Shown piece after piece: positions 25,685 through 35,328 of a DNA stretch of 45,072 bases. The DNA is from Flavobacteriaceae bacterium (GTDB taxonomy: Bacteria > Bacteroidota > Bacteroidia > Flavobacteriales > Flavobacteriaceae), in the NCBI GenBank assembly GCA_017852075.1, contig JAFMLQ010000016.1, positions 1 through 45,072 of the forward strand. Direction: 5' to 3'. A program made the position numbers and the translations under genes. Under the pieces are notes generated by a model that did not search any database, was not told the DNA's origin, and saw nothing but the letters and a program-made list of their open reading frames with translations. Within the stretch, counting starts at the first letter, position 1. Every line of letters starts with the position of its first letter.

Positions 25685-27141
25685 AAACACTGCAAGACAT
25701 TTTGTATAGGGTACGTATTGAAGGAATCTTTGGTAGACCTTCTATTGCCGTTACCTCACTCAGTCTTGATAGTCGAACCCTAAAACAGGGTGCACTCTAT
25801 ATCGCTCAAAAAGGAACCCAATTGGATGGCCATGATTTTATTTCACAGGCTATTAAGAACGGAGCACGTTCTGTTATCTGTGAGTCACTTCCCAAAATGT
25901 GTGAAGAGGGAATAACCTACGTAGTGGTCAATAATTCAGCTCAAGCGTTAGGTGTGATGGCTTCAAATTTTTACGATAATCCTTCAGAAAAGTTACAGCT
26001 TATAGGAATCACAGGAACCAATGGAAAAACATCGATTTCTTCTCTGCTTTACAAACTATTCTCCCTAGAAGGTTATAGTTGTGGTTTATTATCAACAGTA
26101 AGCGTAAAATATGCCGATAAAGAGTTTCAAGCTACACATACAACGCCAGATGCTATTACTCTGAATAAATATTTTAAAGAGATGATTGAGTTGGGTGTAA
26201 GCCATTGCTTTATGGAAGTGTCCTCCCATGGAATTGCACAACATAGAATTGAAGGACTTGAATTTGCTGCAGGAGTATTCACAAACCTCACCCATGATCA
26301 TTTAGATTATCACAAGACTTTTAAAAACTATCGAGATACCAAAAAGCTTTTTTTTGATGCGCTTCCCAAAACCGCATTTGCACTTACTAATTTGGATGAT
26401 AAAAATGGGGGTTACATGCTTCAAAACACCCAAGCCAAAAAATACAGCTATGCCCTTAGGCAGCACGCAGATTACAAAACACAGATTTTAGAATGTCAAT
26501 TTACGGGCATGCTTTTAAAGATTCAAAATCAAGAAGTTTGGACCAGTTTAGTAGGGAATTTTAATGCCCAAAATCTTTTGGCAGTTTACGCCATTGCAGA
26601 TTTATTCAATCTTCCATCAATAGATATTTTAAAACAAATTAGTAAACTAAAAAGTGTGGAGGGTAGGTTTCAGAGTTTCCAAACTGAAGGGGGGGTCACC
26701 GTAATTATTGATTATGCCCATACACCTGATGCACTAGCCCATGTATTGGAGACCATTAACACCATTCGAACGCGTAATGAATCTCTTTTCACCTTGTTGG
26801 GTTGTGGTGGAAATCGCGATCATGAAAAGCGTCCAAAAATGGGCCAAATTGCTGCAGAATTAAGTGATAAGGTCATTTTTACCTCAGACAATCCTCGTGA
26901 GGAGGATCCAGCAACAATCATCTCACAAATGATAGAAGGGGTACCAGCGGAACATTACAAAAAAATATTAAAAGTAACTCTTAGGGAAGAGGCCATAGCT
27001 ATGGCTGGTCAGTTGGCAAAAGAAAGGGATATTGTATTGATTGCAGGCAAAGGACATGAGGACTATCAAGAGATTCAGGGAAAGCGATACCCTTTTAATG
27101 ATTTTGAGTTAGCACAACAATTTTTTTCAAAAACAGACTAG
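25681..27141 (+). CDS. murE: UDP-MurNAc-L-Ala-D-Glu:meso-DAP ligase
   Basis: MurE adds the third stem-peptide residue to UDP-MurNAc-dipeptide. The 486-residue protein has the ATP loop ITGTNGKTS, the [10 protein letters not shown] substrate segment and SDNPREEDP. In characterised enzymes DNPR marks specificity for meso-diaminopimelate rather than lysine. Translation starts at TTG (25681), which overlaps the ftsI TGA as TTGA and gives [11 protein letters not shown], the usual start region. No better ATG exists near it. Confidence 0.96.
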   Translation: MKTLQDILYRVRIEGIFGRPSIAVTSLSLDSRTLKQGALYIAQKGTQLDGHDFISQAIKNGARSVICESLPKMCEEGITYVVVNNSAQALGVMASNFYDNPSEKLQLIGITGTNGKTSISSLLYKLFSLEGYSCGLLSTVSVKYADKEFQATHTTPDAITLNKYFKEMIELGVSHCFMEVSSHGIAQHRIEGLEFAAGVFTNLTHDHLDYHKTFKNYRDTKKLFFDALPKTAFALTNLDDKNGGYMLQNTQAKKYSYALRQHADYKTQILECQFTGMLLKIQNQEVWTSLVGNFNAQNLLAVYAIADLFNLPSIDILKQISKLKSVEGRFQSFQTEGGVTVIIDYAHTPDALAHVLETINTIRTRNESLFTLLGCGGNRDHEKRPKMGQIAAELSDKVIFTSDNPREEDPATIISQMIEGVPAEHYKKILKVTLREEAIAMAGQLAKERDIVLIAGKGHEDYQEIQGKRYPFNDFELAQQFFSKTD

Positions 27142-27142
27142 T

Positions 27143-28366
27143 ATGCTCTATTACCTATTTGAATATTTAGAAAAACAATATCAGCTTCCAGGAGCTAGTT
27201 TGTTTCAATACATTTCATTTAGAGCCGCCTTCGCTATTATCTTATCTATGGGTTTTTCGATGGTTTTTGGGAAGAGAATCATCAGATACCTCAAAAGACA
27301 ACAAATCGGAGAAACGGTTCGCGATTTGGGGCTTGAAGGACAAAAAGAGAAGGAAGGAACTCCTACTATGGGTGGACTGATTATCATTTTTAGCACCCTT
27401 ATTCCGGTACTCTTGTTAGCGCGTTTAAGCAATATTTACATCATACTACTAATGATTACTGCAGTTTGGATGGGATTTATCGGTTGGTTGGATGACTATA
27501 TCAAAATATTCAAAAAAAATAAAGAAGGGCTTCAGGGTAGGTTTAAAATTATAGGTCAGGTTCTTTTAGGAGCTTTTGTAGGGTCGGTTCTCTTTTTTCA
27601 TCCTCAGGTTAAAGTAAGAACCCAAGTCACTCCGATTAAGAATACTATTGAAACAATCGCAAATGTTTCCGAAACCAAAAAAGATGTTAAAGCCACATTG
27701 ACCACCATTCCTTTATTAAAAAACAATGAATTTAATTATCACAATTTGATAGGATGGTTGGGAATAAGTTCTCGATATACTTGGCTAATTTTTATACCTA
27801 TTGTGATATTTATCATCACTTCGGTTTCAAATGGAGCCAACCTTACGGATGGTATCGATGGTTTGGCAGCTGGCACCTCTGCCATAATAGTTTTTGCACT
27901 GGCTATTTTTTCTTGGGTATCAGGGAACGTCAATTTCGCAGCTTATCTAAATATTATGTACCTCCCTAATGTGGGTGAGATTGTGGTTTTTATTTCTGCT
28001 TTTTTAGGAGCCTTAATCGGTTTTTTATGGTTCAACACCTATCCCGCAGAGATTTTTATGGGCGATACGGGAAGTTTGACTCTTGGCGCTTTAATATCGG
28101 TTATTGCAATAATTGTTCGTAAAGAATTGTTGATTCCACTTCTTTGTGGAGTCTTTTTTATCGAAACCCTCTCGGTGATTTTGCAGGTTTTTTATTTTAA
28201 ATATACAAGATCCAAAACTGGAGTGGGTCAGCGCATTTTTAAAATGGCGCCTTTACACCATCATTTTCAAAAATTAGGCTTTCATGAAAGCAAGATTGTA
28301 GCCCGTTTTTGGATCTTAGGAATTATCCTAGCGGTACTAACTATAGTAACACTTAAACTCAGATAA
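27143..28366 (+). CDS. mraY: Phospho-MurNAc-pentapeptide translocase
   Basis: MraY transfers phospho-MurNAc-pentapeptide to undecaprenyl phosphate, forming lipid I in the inner membrane. The 407-residue polytopic protein has GTPTMGG, the catalytic region [33 protein letters not shown] and [20 protein letters not shown]. It is longer than E. coli MraY (360) because of a hydrophilic insert (about residues 155-190, [17 protein letters not shown]...), which is typical of Bacteroidota. It is 1 bp after murE and overlaps murD by one base. Confidence 0.97.
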   Translation: MLYYLFEYLEKQYQLPGASLFQYISFRAAFAIILSMGFSMVFGKRIIRYLKRQQIGETVRDLGLEGQKEKEGTPTMGGLIIIFSTLIPVLLLARLSNIYIILLMITAVWMGFIGWLDDYIKIFKKNKEGLQGRFKIIGQVLLGAFVGSVLFFHPQVKVRTQVTPIKNTIETIANVSETKKDVKATLTTIPLLKNNEFNYHNLIGWLGISSRYTWLIFIPIVIFIITSVSNGANLTDGIDGLAAGTSAIIVFALAIFSWVSGNVNFAAYLNIMYLPNVGEIVVFISAFLGALIGFLWFNTYPAEIFMGDTGSLTLGALISVIAIIVRKELLIPLLCGVFFIETLSVILQVFYFKYTRSKTGVGQRIFKMAPLHHHFQKLGFHESKIVARFWILGIILAVLTIVTLKLR

Positions 28367-29703
28367 TGGAAAATAAATTGGTCATTTTGGGTGCTGGGGA
28401 AAGTGGTATAGGAGCAGCAATTTTGGGAAAAAAGAAGGGCTATGAGGTGTTCGTTTCAGATCAAAACAACATCCAAAAAGAATTGCAAACACTTTTGGAT
28501 AAAGAAGGAATTCAATGGGAGTCGGGACAACACTCTCTGGAAGCGATGCAAGAAGCTCATTTGGTTGTCAAAAGTCCTGGTATTTCATCAGACATTCCCC
28601 TGATCAAAGCCTTAAAGGCACAAGGTAAAACCATTTGTTCTGAAATTGAATTTGCTGCCCAACATACTGCAGCTACTTTAATTGGGATTACTGGGACAAA
28701 TGGGAAAACTACAACCACTTTACTTACCTATCAAATCTTAAAGGATGCAGGGTTACATGTGGGATTGGCAGGAAATATTGGGAACTCTTTTGCCCTTCAA
28801 GTAGCACAAACCGATTTTGATTTTTATGTCTTGGAAATCAGTAGTTTTCAGCTGGATGATATTCTGAACTTCTCACCCCATATAGCTGTTATCACGAATA
28901 TTACTCCAGACCATTTAGATCGGTACAATTACCGATTTGAGGACTACATTCAATCCAAATTAAAGATCTCAGAAAACCAAACTGAAAATGATTTTTTCTT
29001 ATTCAACGCTGCAGATCCTGTTTTGAATAGCGTATTGAAGCAAACAACACTAAAAGCAGAAAAAATTCCTTTGGCAATTTCGGAAAAAAGTACACAAGGA
29101 GTGTATTCTGAAGGGAGCCATATAACAATAAATTATAAAAATAAAACGACTATGATCAACTCAGCTCAATTTCCTCTTTCTGGAAGACACAATTTATTGA
29201 ATGCGATGGCCGCATCAACTATTGCAAGTCTTTTGGAAATCAGTAAGGACTCTATCCGTGAAAGCTTAGCTCATTTTAAAGGGGCTCCGCATCGTATGGA
29301 GAAAGTGCTCACCATACAGCATGTGCAATATATAAACGATTCAAAAGCCACCAATATTAACGCAACTTTTTTTGCAATTGATAGTATTGACACTCCAATG
29401 GTTTGGATCGTGGGGGGAGTAGACAAAGGAAATGACTATGAATCTTTACTTCCTTTGGTACGCAAAAAAGCCAAAGCAATTATTTGTTTGGGTGTGGATA
29501 ATGAAAAATTGAGAAACACTTTTGAAAACGTAACCGATATTTTTATCGAAACCCAATCCATGAATGAGGCAGTAAAAATTGCACATAAAGTAGCTGCGCC
29601 AAAAGACACTGTGCTATTGTCCCCTGCATGTGCAAGTTTCGATTTGTTCAAGAATTATGAAGAACGGGGGAATCAATTTAAAAACGCTGTGAGAAATCTA
29701 TAA
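28366..29703 (+). CDS. murD: UDP-MurNAc-L-alanine:D-glutamate ligase
   Basis: MurD adds D-glutamate to UDP-MurNAc-L-Ala. The 445-residue protein has the N-terminal Rossmann loop LGAGESGIGAA, the ATP loop [30 protein letters not shown] and the C-terminal VLLSPACASFDLFKNYEERG. All are classic MurD segments. The ATG overlaps the mraY stop (TAATG), and ftsW follows after 3 bp. Confidence 0.97.
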   Translation: MENKLVILGAGESGIGAAILGKKKGYEVFVSDQNNIQKELQTLLDKEGIQWESGQHSLEAMQEAHLVVKSPGISSDIPLIKALKAQGKTICSEIEFAAQHTAATLIGITGTNGKTTTTLLTYQILKDAGLHVGLAGNIGNSFALQVAQTDFDFYVLEISSFQLDDILNFSPHIAVITNITPDHLDRYNYRFEDYIQSKLKISENQTENDFFLFNAADPVLNSVLKQTTLKAEKIPLAISEKSTQGVYSEGSHITINYKNKTTMINSAQFPLSGRHNLLNAMAASTIASLLEISKDSIRESLAHFKGAPHRMEKVLTIQHVQYINDSKATNINATFFAIDSIDTPMVWIVGGVDKGNDYESLLPLVRKKAKAIICLGVDNEKLRNTFENVTDIFIETQSMNEAVKIAHKVAAPKDTVLLSPACASFDLFKNYEERGNQFKNAVRNL

Positions 29704-29706
29704 GCT

Positions 29707-30888
29707 ATGTTTGACGCATTAAAAGGAGATAAAGTATTGTGGGGAATTTTGGGCTTATTGGCCATATTTTCCTTTTTACCTGTTTTTAGTGCGAGTTCCA
29801 ATCTTGTATATGTTGTGGGAAAAGGGACTCCATGGGGCTATTTGATCAAACATTTTGTAATTCTCTCAATTGGATTTATTCTACTGTTTTCTGTGCATAA
29901 AATACCTTCTTATTATTTCAGAGGAATCTCTATAATGATGCTTCCCATTGTGGTCTTGTTGCTTATTTATACGGCAACTCAAGGGACCGTTATTGCGGGA
30001 GCTAATGCGAGTCGTTGGATTCGAATTCCAATCATTGGACTTAGTTTTCAGACTTCTACATTAGCCGCTGTGGTTTTGATGACCTATTCAGCTACCTATC
30101 TTTCGAAGCTAGAAGAAATTCGGCCAACATTTAAAAGTTCATTACTTCGTTTTTGGTTACCTGTTTTTATAGTTGTCATGCTTATATTTCCTTCCAATTT
30201 ATCCACTGCCGCGCTCCTCTTTTCAATGGTCTTAATGTTGTCATTTATTGCAGGATATCCAATGCGTTATTTGATGACCATAATTGGAGCAGGAATCACA
30301 GCAGTATTGTTGTTCTTTTTATTGGTCAAAGCTTTTCCAGGGGTTTTTCCCAATCGGATAGATACTTGGATGAATCGTATCGAGAATTTTAGAACTGGAC
30401 AGAGTACCGATGGCAACTATCAGGTTGCTCGTGCTAAAACTGCAATAGTATCGGGAAAAATATTTGGTTTGGGTGCGGGTAAAAGTCGTATGAAAAACTT
30501 TTTGCCTCAAAGCTCATCAGATTTTATTTATGCCATTATTGTAGAGGAATTTGGACTTATAGGTGGGGTGGGTTTGATTTTACTTTATTTGTTATTGCTT
30601 TATCGAATTTTGGTCATTTCCCACAAGACCACTAGTGTATTTGGTAAACTCGCAGTTATGGGTCTTGGAATCCCCATTGTTTTTCAGGCCTTTATCAATA
30701 TTGGGGTGGCATTACAGGTGTTGCCTGTTACGGGTCAAAACTTACCTATGATAAGTAGTGGTGGGACTTCCGCATGGATGACTTGTATTGCGATAGGAAT
30801 TATCTTGAGTATTAGTGTTCAAAAAGAAGTGATGGTGCCACCAGACGACAAAAATAACCCTTTAAACGTATTAAGTGAAACCCTTTAA
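29707..30888 (+). CDS. ftsW: SEDS-family peptidoglycan glycosyltransferase FtsW
   Basis: FtsW polymerises lipid II at the septum together with FtsI. The 393-residue polytopic SEDS protein (about ten hydrophobic segments) has the conserved GLGAGKSRMKNFLPQSSSDF loop, IVEEFGLIG and VLPVTGQNLPMISSGGTSAW. Its position between murD and murG is the standard dcw place and separates it from RodA. It overlaps murG by 14 bp. Confidence 0.96.
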   Translation: MFDALKGDKVLWGILGLLAIFSFLPVFSASSNLVYVVGKGTPWGYLIKHFVILSIGFILLFSVHKIPSYYFRGISIMMLPIVVLLLIYTATQGTVIAGANASRWIRIPIIGLSFQTSTLAAVVLMTYSATYLSKLEEIRPTFKSSLLRFWLPVFIVVMLIFPSNLSTAALLFSMVLMLSFIAGYPMRYLMTIIGAGITAVLLFFLLVKAFPGVFPNRIDTWMNRIENFRTGQSTDGNYQVARAKTAIVSGKIFGLGAGKSRMKNFLPQSSSDFIYAIIVEEFGLIGGVGLILLYLLLLYRILVISHKTTSVFGKLAVMGLGIPIVFQAFINIGVALQVLPVTGQNLPMISSGGTSAWMTCIAIGIILSISVQKEVMVPPDDKNNPLNVLSETL

Positions 30889-31957
30889 ACTTATCATATC
30901 AGGCGGTGGTACGGGTGGACATATTTATCCAGCCTTGGCCATAGCAACTGGAATCAAAGAACACTTTGCAGAGGCTTCTATATTATTTGTGGGTGCGAAA
31001 GGGAAGATGGAGATGGAAAAAGTTCCTAAAGCAGGTTTCCCTATTGAAGGACTTTGGATTAGCGGTTTTCAGCGGTCTTTGTCCATTGAAAATCTATTAT
31101 TTCCAGTTAAATTGATCAGTAGTCTTTGGAATGCGTTTCGAATTCTGAAACGTTTTAATCCCGATATGGTGGTGGGTACAGGGGGTTTTGCCAGTGGCCC
31201 TCTTCTACAAGTGGCACAATGGTTAGGTTTGCCCACCCTTATTCAGGAACAAAACTCCTATCCTGGCATTACCAATAGAATTTTAAGTAAAAAGGTGGAT
31301 CGGATATGTGTTGCTTACAAGGGCTTAGAGCATTTTTTTCCGAAATCTAAAATTCGATTGACAGGTAATCCTGTTCGCGCTTCGTTAACCCAATCGTATT
31401 CAAGTGAAAAGGCAAAAGCGTTTTTTGGTTTGGATCCTAAGAGAAAGACACTAGCAGTCATCGGAGGAAGTTTAGGAGCAAAAAATATCAATTTACTGAT
31501 TTATAATGAGTTGGATTTTATTGAAGAGCAAGGACTTCAAATATTGTGGCAATGTGGCTCTTTATATTATGAAATCTATAAGACGGTTCAGTCCAAAGCC
31601 GTAGTAGTGAGACCCTTTATTTATGAAATGGAGCAATTTTATGCAGCAGCAGATTTTATAATTTCTCGGGCAGGTGCGGGAAGTATATCTGAACTTTGTT
31701 GTGTAGGCAAGCCTCTTTTACTCATTCCTTCCCCAAATGTAACAGCTAACCATCAATACCACAACGCTACTGCTTTAGTAAATGAAAATGCTGCTCTTCT
31801 GATTGAAGAAGAAGAATTGGATAAAAAATTTAAAGTTCAGTTTTCAAATTTGATTTCAGACACAGGGCTACAACTAAAAATGAAAGAAAACTTGAAGGCT
31901 TTAGCAAAGCCTGAGGCTACCCAATCCATCATTAAAGAAATACAACAGCTCTTATGA
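30875..31957 (+). CDS. murG: UDP-GlcNAc:lipid I N-acetylglucosaminyltransferase
   Basis: MurG adds GlcNAc to lipid I at the inner face of the membrane, making lipid II. It has the glycine-rich loops SGGGTGGHIYPALA (near 9-22) and VVGTGGFASGP, then IQEQNSYPGITNRIL and the donor-binding region FIISRAGAGSISELC. Length is 360. The GTG at 30875 lies within the end of ftsW and is favoured because the G-loop must lie near the N-terminus. The stop overlaps the murC ATG. Confidence 0.97.
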   Translation: MKPFKLIISGGGTGGHIYPALAIATGIKEHFAEASILFVGAKGKMEMEKVPKAGFPIEGLWISGFQRSLSIENLLFPVKLISSLWNAFRILKRFNPDMVVGTGGFASGPLLQVAQWLGLPTLIQEQNSYPGITNRILSKKVDRICVAYKGLEHFFPKSKIRLTGNPVRASLTQSYSSEKAKAFFGLDPKRKTLAVIGGSLGAKNINLLIYNELDFIEEQGLQILWQCGSLYYEIYKTVQSKAVVVRPFIYEMEQFYAAADFIISRAGAGSISELCCVGKPLLLIPSPNVTANHQYHNATALVNENAALLIEEEELDKKFKVQFSNLISDTGLQLKMKENLKALAKPEATQSIIKEIQQLL

Positions 31958-33291
31958 CTTCAGCTGAAAAACATAGCTATTATTTCATCGGTATCGGCGG
32001 TGTGGGAATGTCTGCTTTGGCACGATGGTGCTTGAGGGAGGGTCATGAAGTTTATGGCTATGACAAAACCCCTTCAGAAATTACTGCGCAACTCATAAAA
32101 CTAGGTGTCGAAATTAATTTTGATTCGAAAGTTTCAGCTTTACCTCAGAAATTACTTCGGAAGAATATTCAGGTGGTTTATACCGCTGCAATTGATCAAA
32201 GTCATCCACAATTAGCCTATTTTCTCGCTCAAGGCAATAGCGTGATGAAACGTGCCAAATTTTTGGCTCAATGTTGTGCTAATATTCCAACACTAGCTGT
32301 TGCTGGTACTCACGGTAAAACAACCACTTCGGCAATTTTAACACATATTTTCTCAAAAACTGAACAATCTTTTACTTCAATAATGGGAGGCTTTATGAAT
32401 GACAATCCTTCAAATTTAATTGGGACAGGTTCTGAAAGTTTTATTGTAGAAGCGGACGAATATGATCGTTCTTTTTTGCAACTGCAGCCCAGTTTTGCTT
32501 GTATCACTTCTATAGAACCAGATCATTTGGATATATATAAAACTGAAGAGGCTTTTTTAGAAGCTTTTGTCCAATTTTCAAAGCAAGTGGATCAAGAAGT
32601 AATCGTTGCATTTGGATTGCCTATTTCTGGATTGACCTATGGAATTGAAGTTGCAGCAGATTATAAAGCATCCAATCTTCAGACAACGAATAGAGGATAC
32701 CGTTTTGATTTGACCACACCTTCGGGAAGTTATAAGGAAGTGTATTTAAATCAAATAGGGAGTCATAATGTTTCCAATGCACTTGCAGCAATTGCTCTTG
32801 CAGAACAGGCTGGTATTGAAATGGAGGAAATAGTACCTACATTAAAAAGTTTCCCAGGGGTATATCGACGTATGAATTTGTATCGATGGAAAAACACTAT
32901 TGTGATCGATGACTATGCGCATCACCCTACCGAAATACAGCGGATTTTTGAAACGATTCAACGTTTCTTTCCTTCTCAAAGAAATTGTGTGATTTTTCAA
33001 CCGCATCTTTTTTCAAGAACACGCGATTTTTGGGATGCATTTCGGACTGTTTTAAGTCAATTTGACGAGGTGGTTTTGATGGATATTTATCCTGCTAGGG
33101 AGCATCCTATTGCGGGGATCAATTCAAAAATCTTGATGGACAGTATGGAACACAATCAAAAAAAGCATATCGCTAAAACTGGAATTAAATCCATTTTAGA
33201 GACAAGTAATGCGTCTGTTTTTGCTTTACTGGGAGCTGGGGATATTGGGGCAGAAATACAGCAATTAAAACCCGAATTTGTTAGTCTATGA
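31954..33291 (+). CDS. murC: UDP-N-acetylmuramate:L-alanine ligase
   Basis: MurC adds the first L-alanine of the stem peptide. The 445-residue protein has YFIGIGGVGMSALARW at the N-terminus, the ATP loop AGTHGKTTTSA, VEADEYDRSFLQL, SIEPDHLDIY and DDYAHHPTEI. These are full MurC signatures, in contrast to the Mpl-like paralogue at 6634-8001. Both ends overlap neighbours by ATGA (murG and ftsQ). Confidence 0.97.
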   Translation: MTSAEKHSYYFIGIGGVGMSALARWCLREGHEVYGYDKTPSEITAQLIKLGVEINFDSKVSALPQKLLRKNIQVVYTAAIDQSHPQLAYFLAQGNSVMKRAKFLAQCCANIPTLAVAGTHGKTTTSAILTHIFSKTEQSFTSIMGGFMNDNPSNLIGTGSESFIVEADEYDRSFLQLQPSFACITSIEPDHLDIYKTEEAFLEAFVQFSKQVDQEVIVAFGLPISGLTYGIEVAADYKASNLQTTNRGYRFDLTTPSGSYKEVYLNQIGSHNVSNALAAIALAEQAGIEMEEIVPTLKSFPGVYRRMNLYRWKNTIVIDDYAHHPTEIQRIFETIQRFFPSQRNCVIFQPHLFSRTRDFWDAFRTVLSQFDEVVLMDIYPAREHPIAGINSKILMDSMEHNQKKHIAKTGIKSILETSNASVFALLGAGDIGAEIQQLKPEFVSL

Positions 33292-34001
33292 AAATCAATA
33301 AATCCATTTTGTTTTTAATCACAATGATCCTTTTATTAGGAGGGTGTTGTTGGTTTGCACAATATCGTTATCAAAATAAAAACACGCTAAAAATTGAAGT
33401 AAGTTTCACACACGCGCCCCAATTATTAAATACACTTGCAGTTAATAAATTGTTAACACAAAAGCTTGGTTCAAAGTCTAGCCTGATGAAAGATAGTTTA
33501 GATTTGAATATGCTTGAAATCCAATTGAATAGTACTCCTGAGGTTAAAAATGCTGAAATTTTTGTGCAGCCAGAAGGTGTTCTTTCACTTCAAATTACAG
33601 AAAGACAACCGCTTTTTAAAGTGGTGTCAGATCCTCCTTTTTTCTCAGATGCTAGTGGAGCGCTTTTCGCTTTCCAGACTCTAGATTCCATTCATTATCC
33701 AGAGTTTTATTCCAGTACTCCCACGCTTTCAATGGAATCAACTGCAGCATTGATTTCAAGCCTTAAAACAGACCCTTTTCTTGCCCGCGAATTGAAATCT
33801 ATCAGACTAGAAAAAAACCAATACCATCTTCATTTAAAATCATATGATTTTCAAGTGGTTTTTGGAACTCCTGATAGGGTCCAAGAAAAGATCAACAAAC
33901 TAAAAATGTTTTGTGCCTTTCAAAATGTACAGGACAGCCTAAAAACCTTTCAAAAAATTAACTTAAGCTACAAAAGACAAGTAGTAGCTTCAACATTTTA
34001 A
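33288..34001 (+). CDS. ftsQ: Cell division protein FtsQ
   Basis: A 237-residue bitopic protein with a short cytoplasmic N-terminus, a transmembrane segment (SILFLITMILLLGGCCWFA, about 5-23) and a periplasmic part. The region after the membrane (HAPQLLNTLAVNKLLTQKLG...) and LQITERQPLFKVV resemble the POTRA and beta parts of FtsQ. Sequence is weakly conserved, and the call leans on topology and position between murC and ftsA. FtsQ bridges early and late division proteins. Confidence 0.88.
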   Translation: MKINKSILFLITMILLLGGCCWFAQYRYQNKNTLKIEVSFTHAPQLLNTLAVNKLLTQKLGSKSSLMKDSLDLNMLEIQLNSTPEVKNAEIFVQPEGVLSLQITERQPLFKVVSDPPFFSDASGALFAFQTLDSIHYPEFYSSTPTLSMESTAALISSLKTDPFLARELKSIRLEKNQYHLHLKSYDFQVVFGTPDRVQEKINKLKMFCAFQNVQDSLKTFQKINLSYKRQVVASTF

Positions 34002-34004
34002 ATT

Positions 34005-35318
34005 ATGGAAAAAACAAATTTTTCAGTTGGACTCGATATTGGAACAACCAAAATAGTTGCTTTGGTAGGTCAAAAAAACGAATACAACAAAGTAGAGATT
34101 TTAGGGGTGGGAAAGTCCAAAAGTCTAGGAGTACACCGGGGAGTGGTAAATAATATTACACAAACCATTCAATCCATCCAGCAAGCTGTTGAAGACGCCA
34201 ATACGAATTCCGGACAGCAGATTGATGATGTAGTTGTGGGTATAGCGGGACAACATATTCGAAGCATTCAGCATAGTGATTACATCACACGAGAAAATCC
34301 AGAGTCTGTAATTGACGAAGATGATATTCAAAGGCTGATACAACAAGTGTACAAATTGGTGATGTTGCCTGGAGAGGAAATAATTCATGTTTTACCTCAA
34401 GAGTACAAAGTGGATGGTCAAGGGGAAATCAAAGAGCCTATCGGAATGCATGGCGGACGGTTAGAAGCAAATTTTCATGTGGTTGTGGGACAGGTTTCAT
34501 CTATAAAGAACATCGGTCGTTGTATCAAAAGTGCAGGATTAAACATGGCAAATATTACCCTTGAACCCCTCGCATCTTCAGAAGCAGTTTTGAGTTTTGA
34601 AGAAAAAGAAGCTGGGGTTGCCCTTATTGATATTGGAGGAGGCACCACTGACTTAGCCATTTTTAAAGATGGCATCATTCGCCATACCGCTGTAATTCCA
34701 TTTGGTGGAAATGTGATTACGGAGGATATCAAAGAAGGGTGTTCCATTATTGAAAAGCAAGCAGAATTATTAAAAATCAAGTTTGGATCTGCTTGGCCTG
34801 GAGAAAATCGCGATACTGAAATTGTTTCCATTCCAGGGCTTCGTGGGAGAGATCCTAAAGAAATTTCATTAAAAACACTGTCTAAAATCATCAATGCAAG
34901 AGTTGTAGAAATCATAGAGCAAGTATTTTTAGAAATCAAAAATTACGGTCACAACGACCAAAAGAAAAAGCTCATTGCTGGTATTGTTTTAACCGGAGGT
35001 GGGAGCCAATTGAATCATTTGAAACAACTGGTAGAGTATATTACTGGTATGGACACTAGGGTAGGATATCCCAGTGAACATCTTGCAGGCAATACCCAAG
35101 AGGCCGTTTCAAGCCCTCTTTTTGCTACTTCTGTAGGGCTATTGATGAATGCCTTGGAAAAAGTTCCAGTAGTAAATAAAACTGAGGACGCACCAGTGGA
35201 AACCTCATCAACTCAGATAGAAAAAGATAATAAAGCTACAGTAGATATTTCCAAACAACGTAAATCTATTTTAGACCGTTTTGGAGAAAAATTAAAAGAA
35301 TTTTTAGATAACGCATAA
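34005..35318 (+). CDS. ftsA: Cell division protein FtsA
   Basis: FtsA is an actin-like ATPase that tethers FtsZ to the membrane. The 437-residue protein has phosphate-binding loops GLDIGTTKIVALVG (9-22) and ALIDIGGGTTDLAIF, the adenosine motif IVLTGGGSQL, and a C-terminal amphipathic helix after a polar linker (KSILDRFGEKLKEFL), the expected membrane-targeting sequence. It precedes ftsZ by 10 bp. Confidence 0.97.
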   Translation: MEKTNFSVGLDIGTTKIVALVGQKNEYNKVEILGVGKSKSLGVHRGVVNNITQTIQSIQQAVEDANTNSGQQIDDVVVGIAGQHIRSIQHSDYITRENPESVIDEDDIQRLIQQVYKLVMLPGEEIIHVLPQEYKVDGQGEIKEPIGMHGGRLEANFHVVVGQVSSIKNIGRCIKSAGLNMANITLEPLASSEAVLSFEEKEAGVALIDIGGGTTDLAIFKDGIIRHTAVIPFGGNVITEDIKEGCSIIEKQAELLKIKFGSAWPGENRDTEIVSIPGLRGRDPKEISLKTLSKIINARVVEIIEQVFLEIKNYGHNDQKKKLIAGIVLTGGGSQLNHLKQLVEYITGMDTRVGYPSEHLAGNTQEAVSSPLFATSVGLLMNALEKVPVVNKTEDAPVETSSTQIEKDNKATVDISKQRKSILDRFGEKLKEFLDNA

Positions 35319-35328
35319 TCAATACCAA

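Noticed and set aside
34475-34939. 154-codon minus-strand ORF opposite ftsA
   Set aside because: Shadow of the ftsA reading frame; no family features and no plausible start context.
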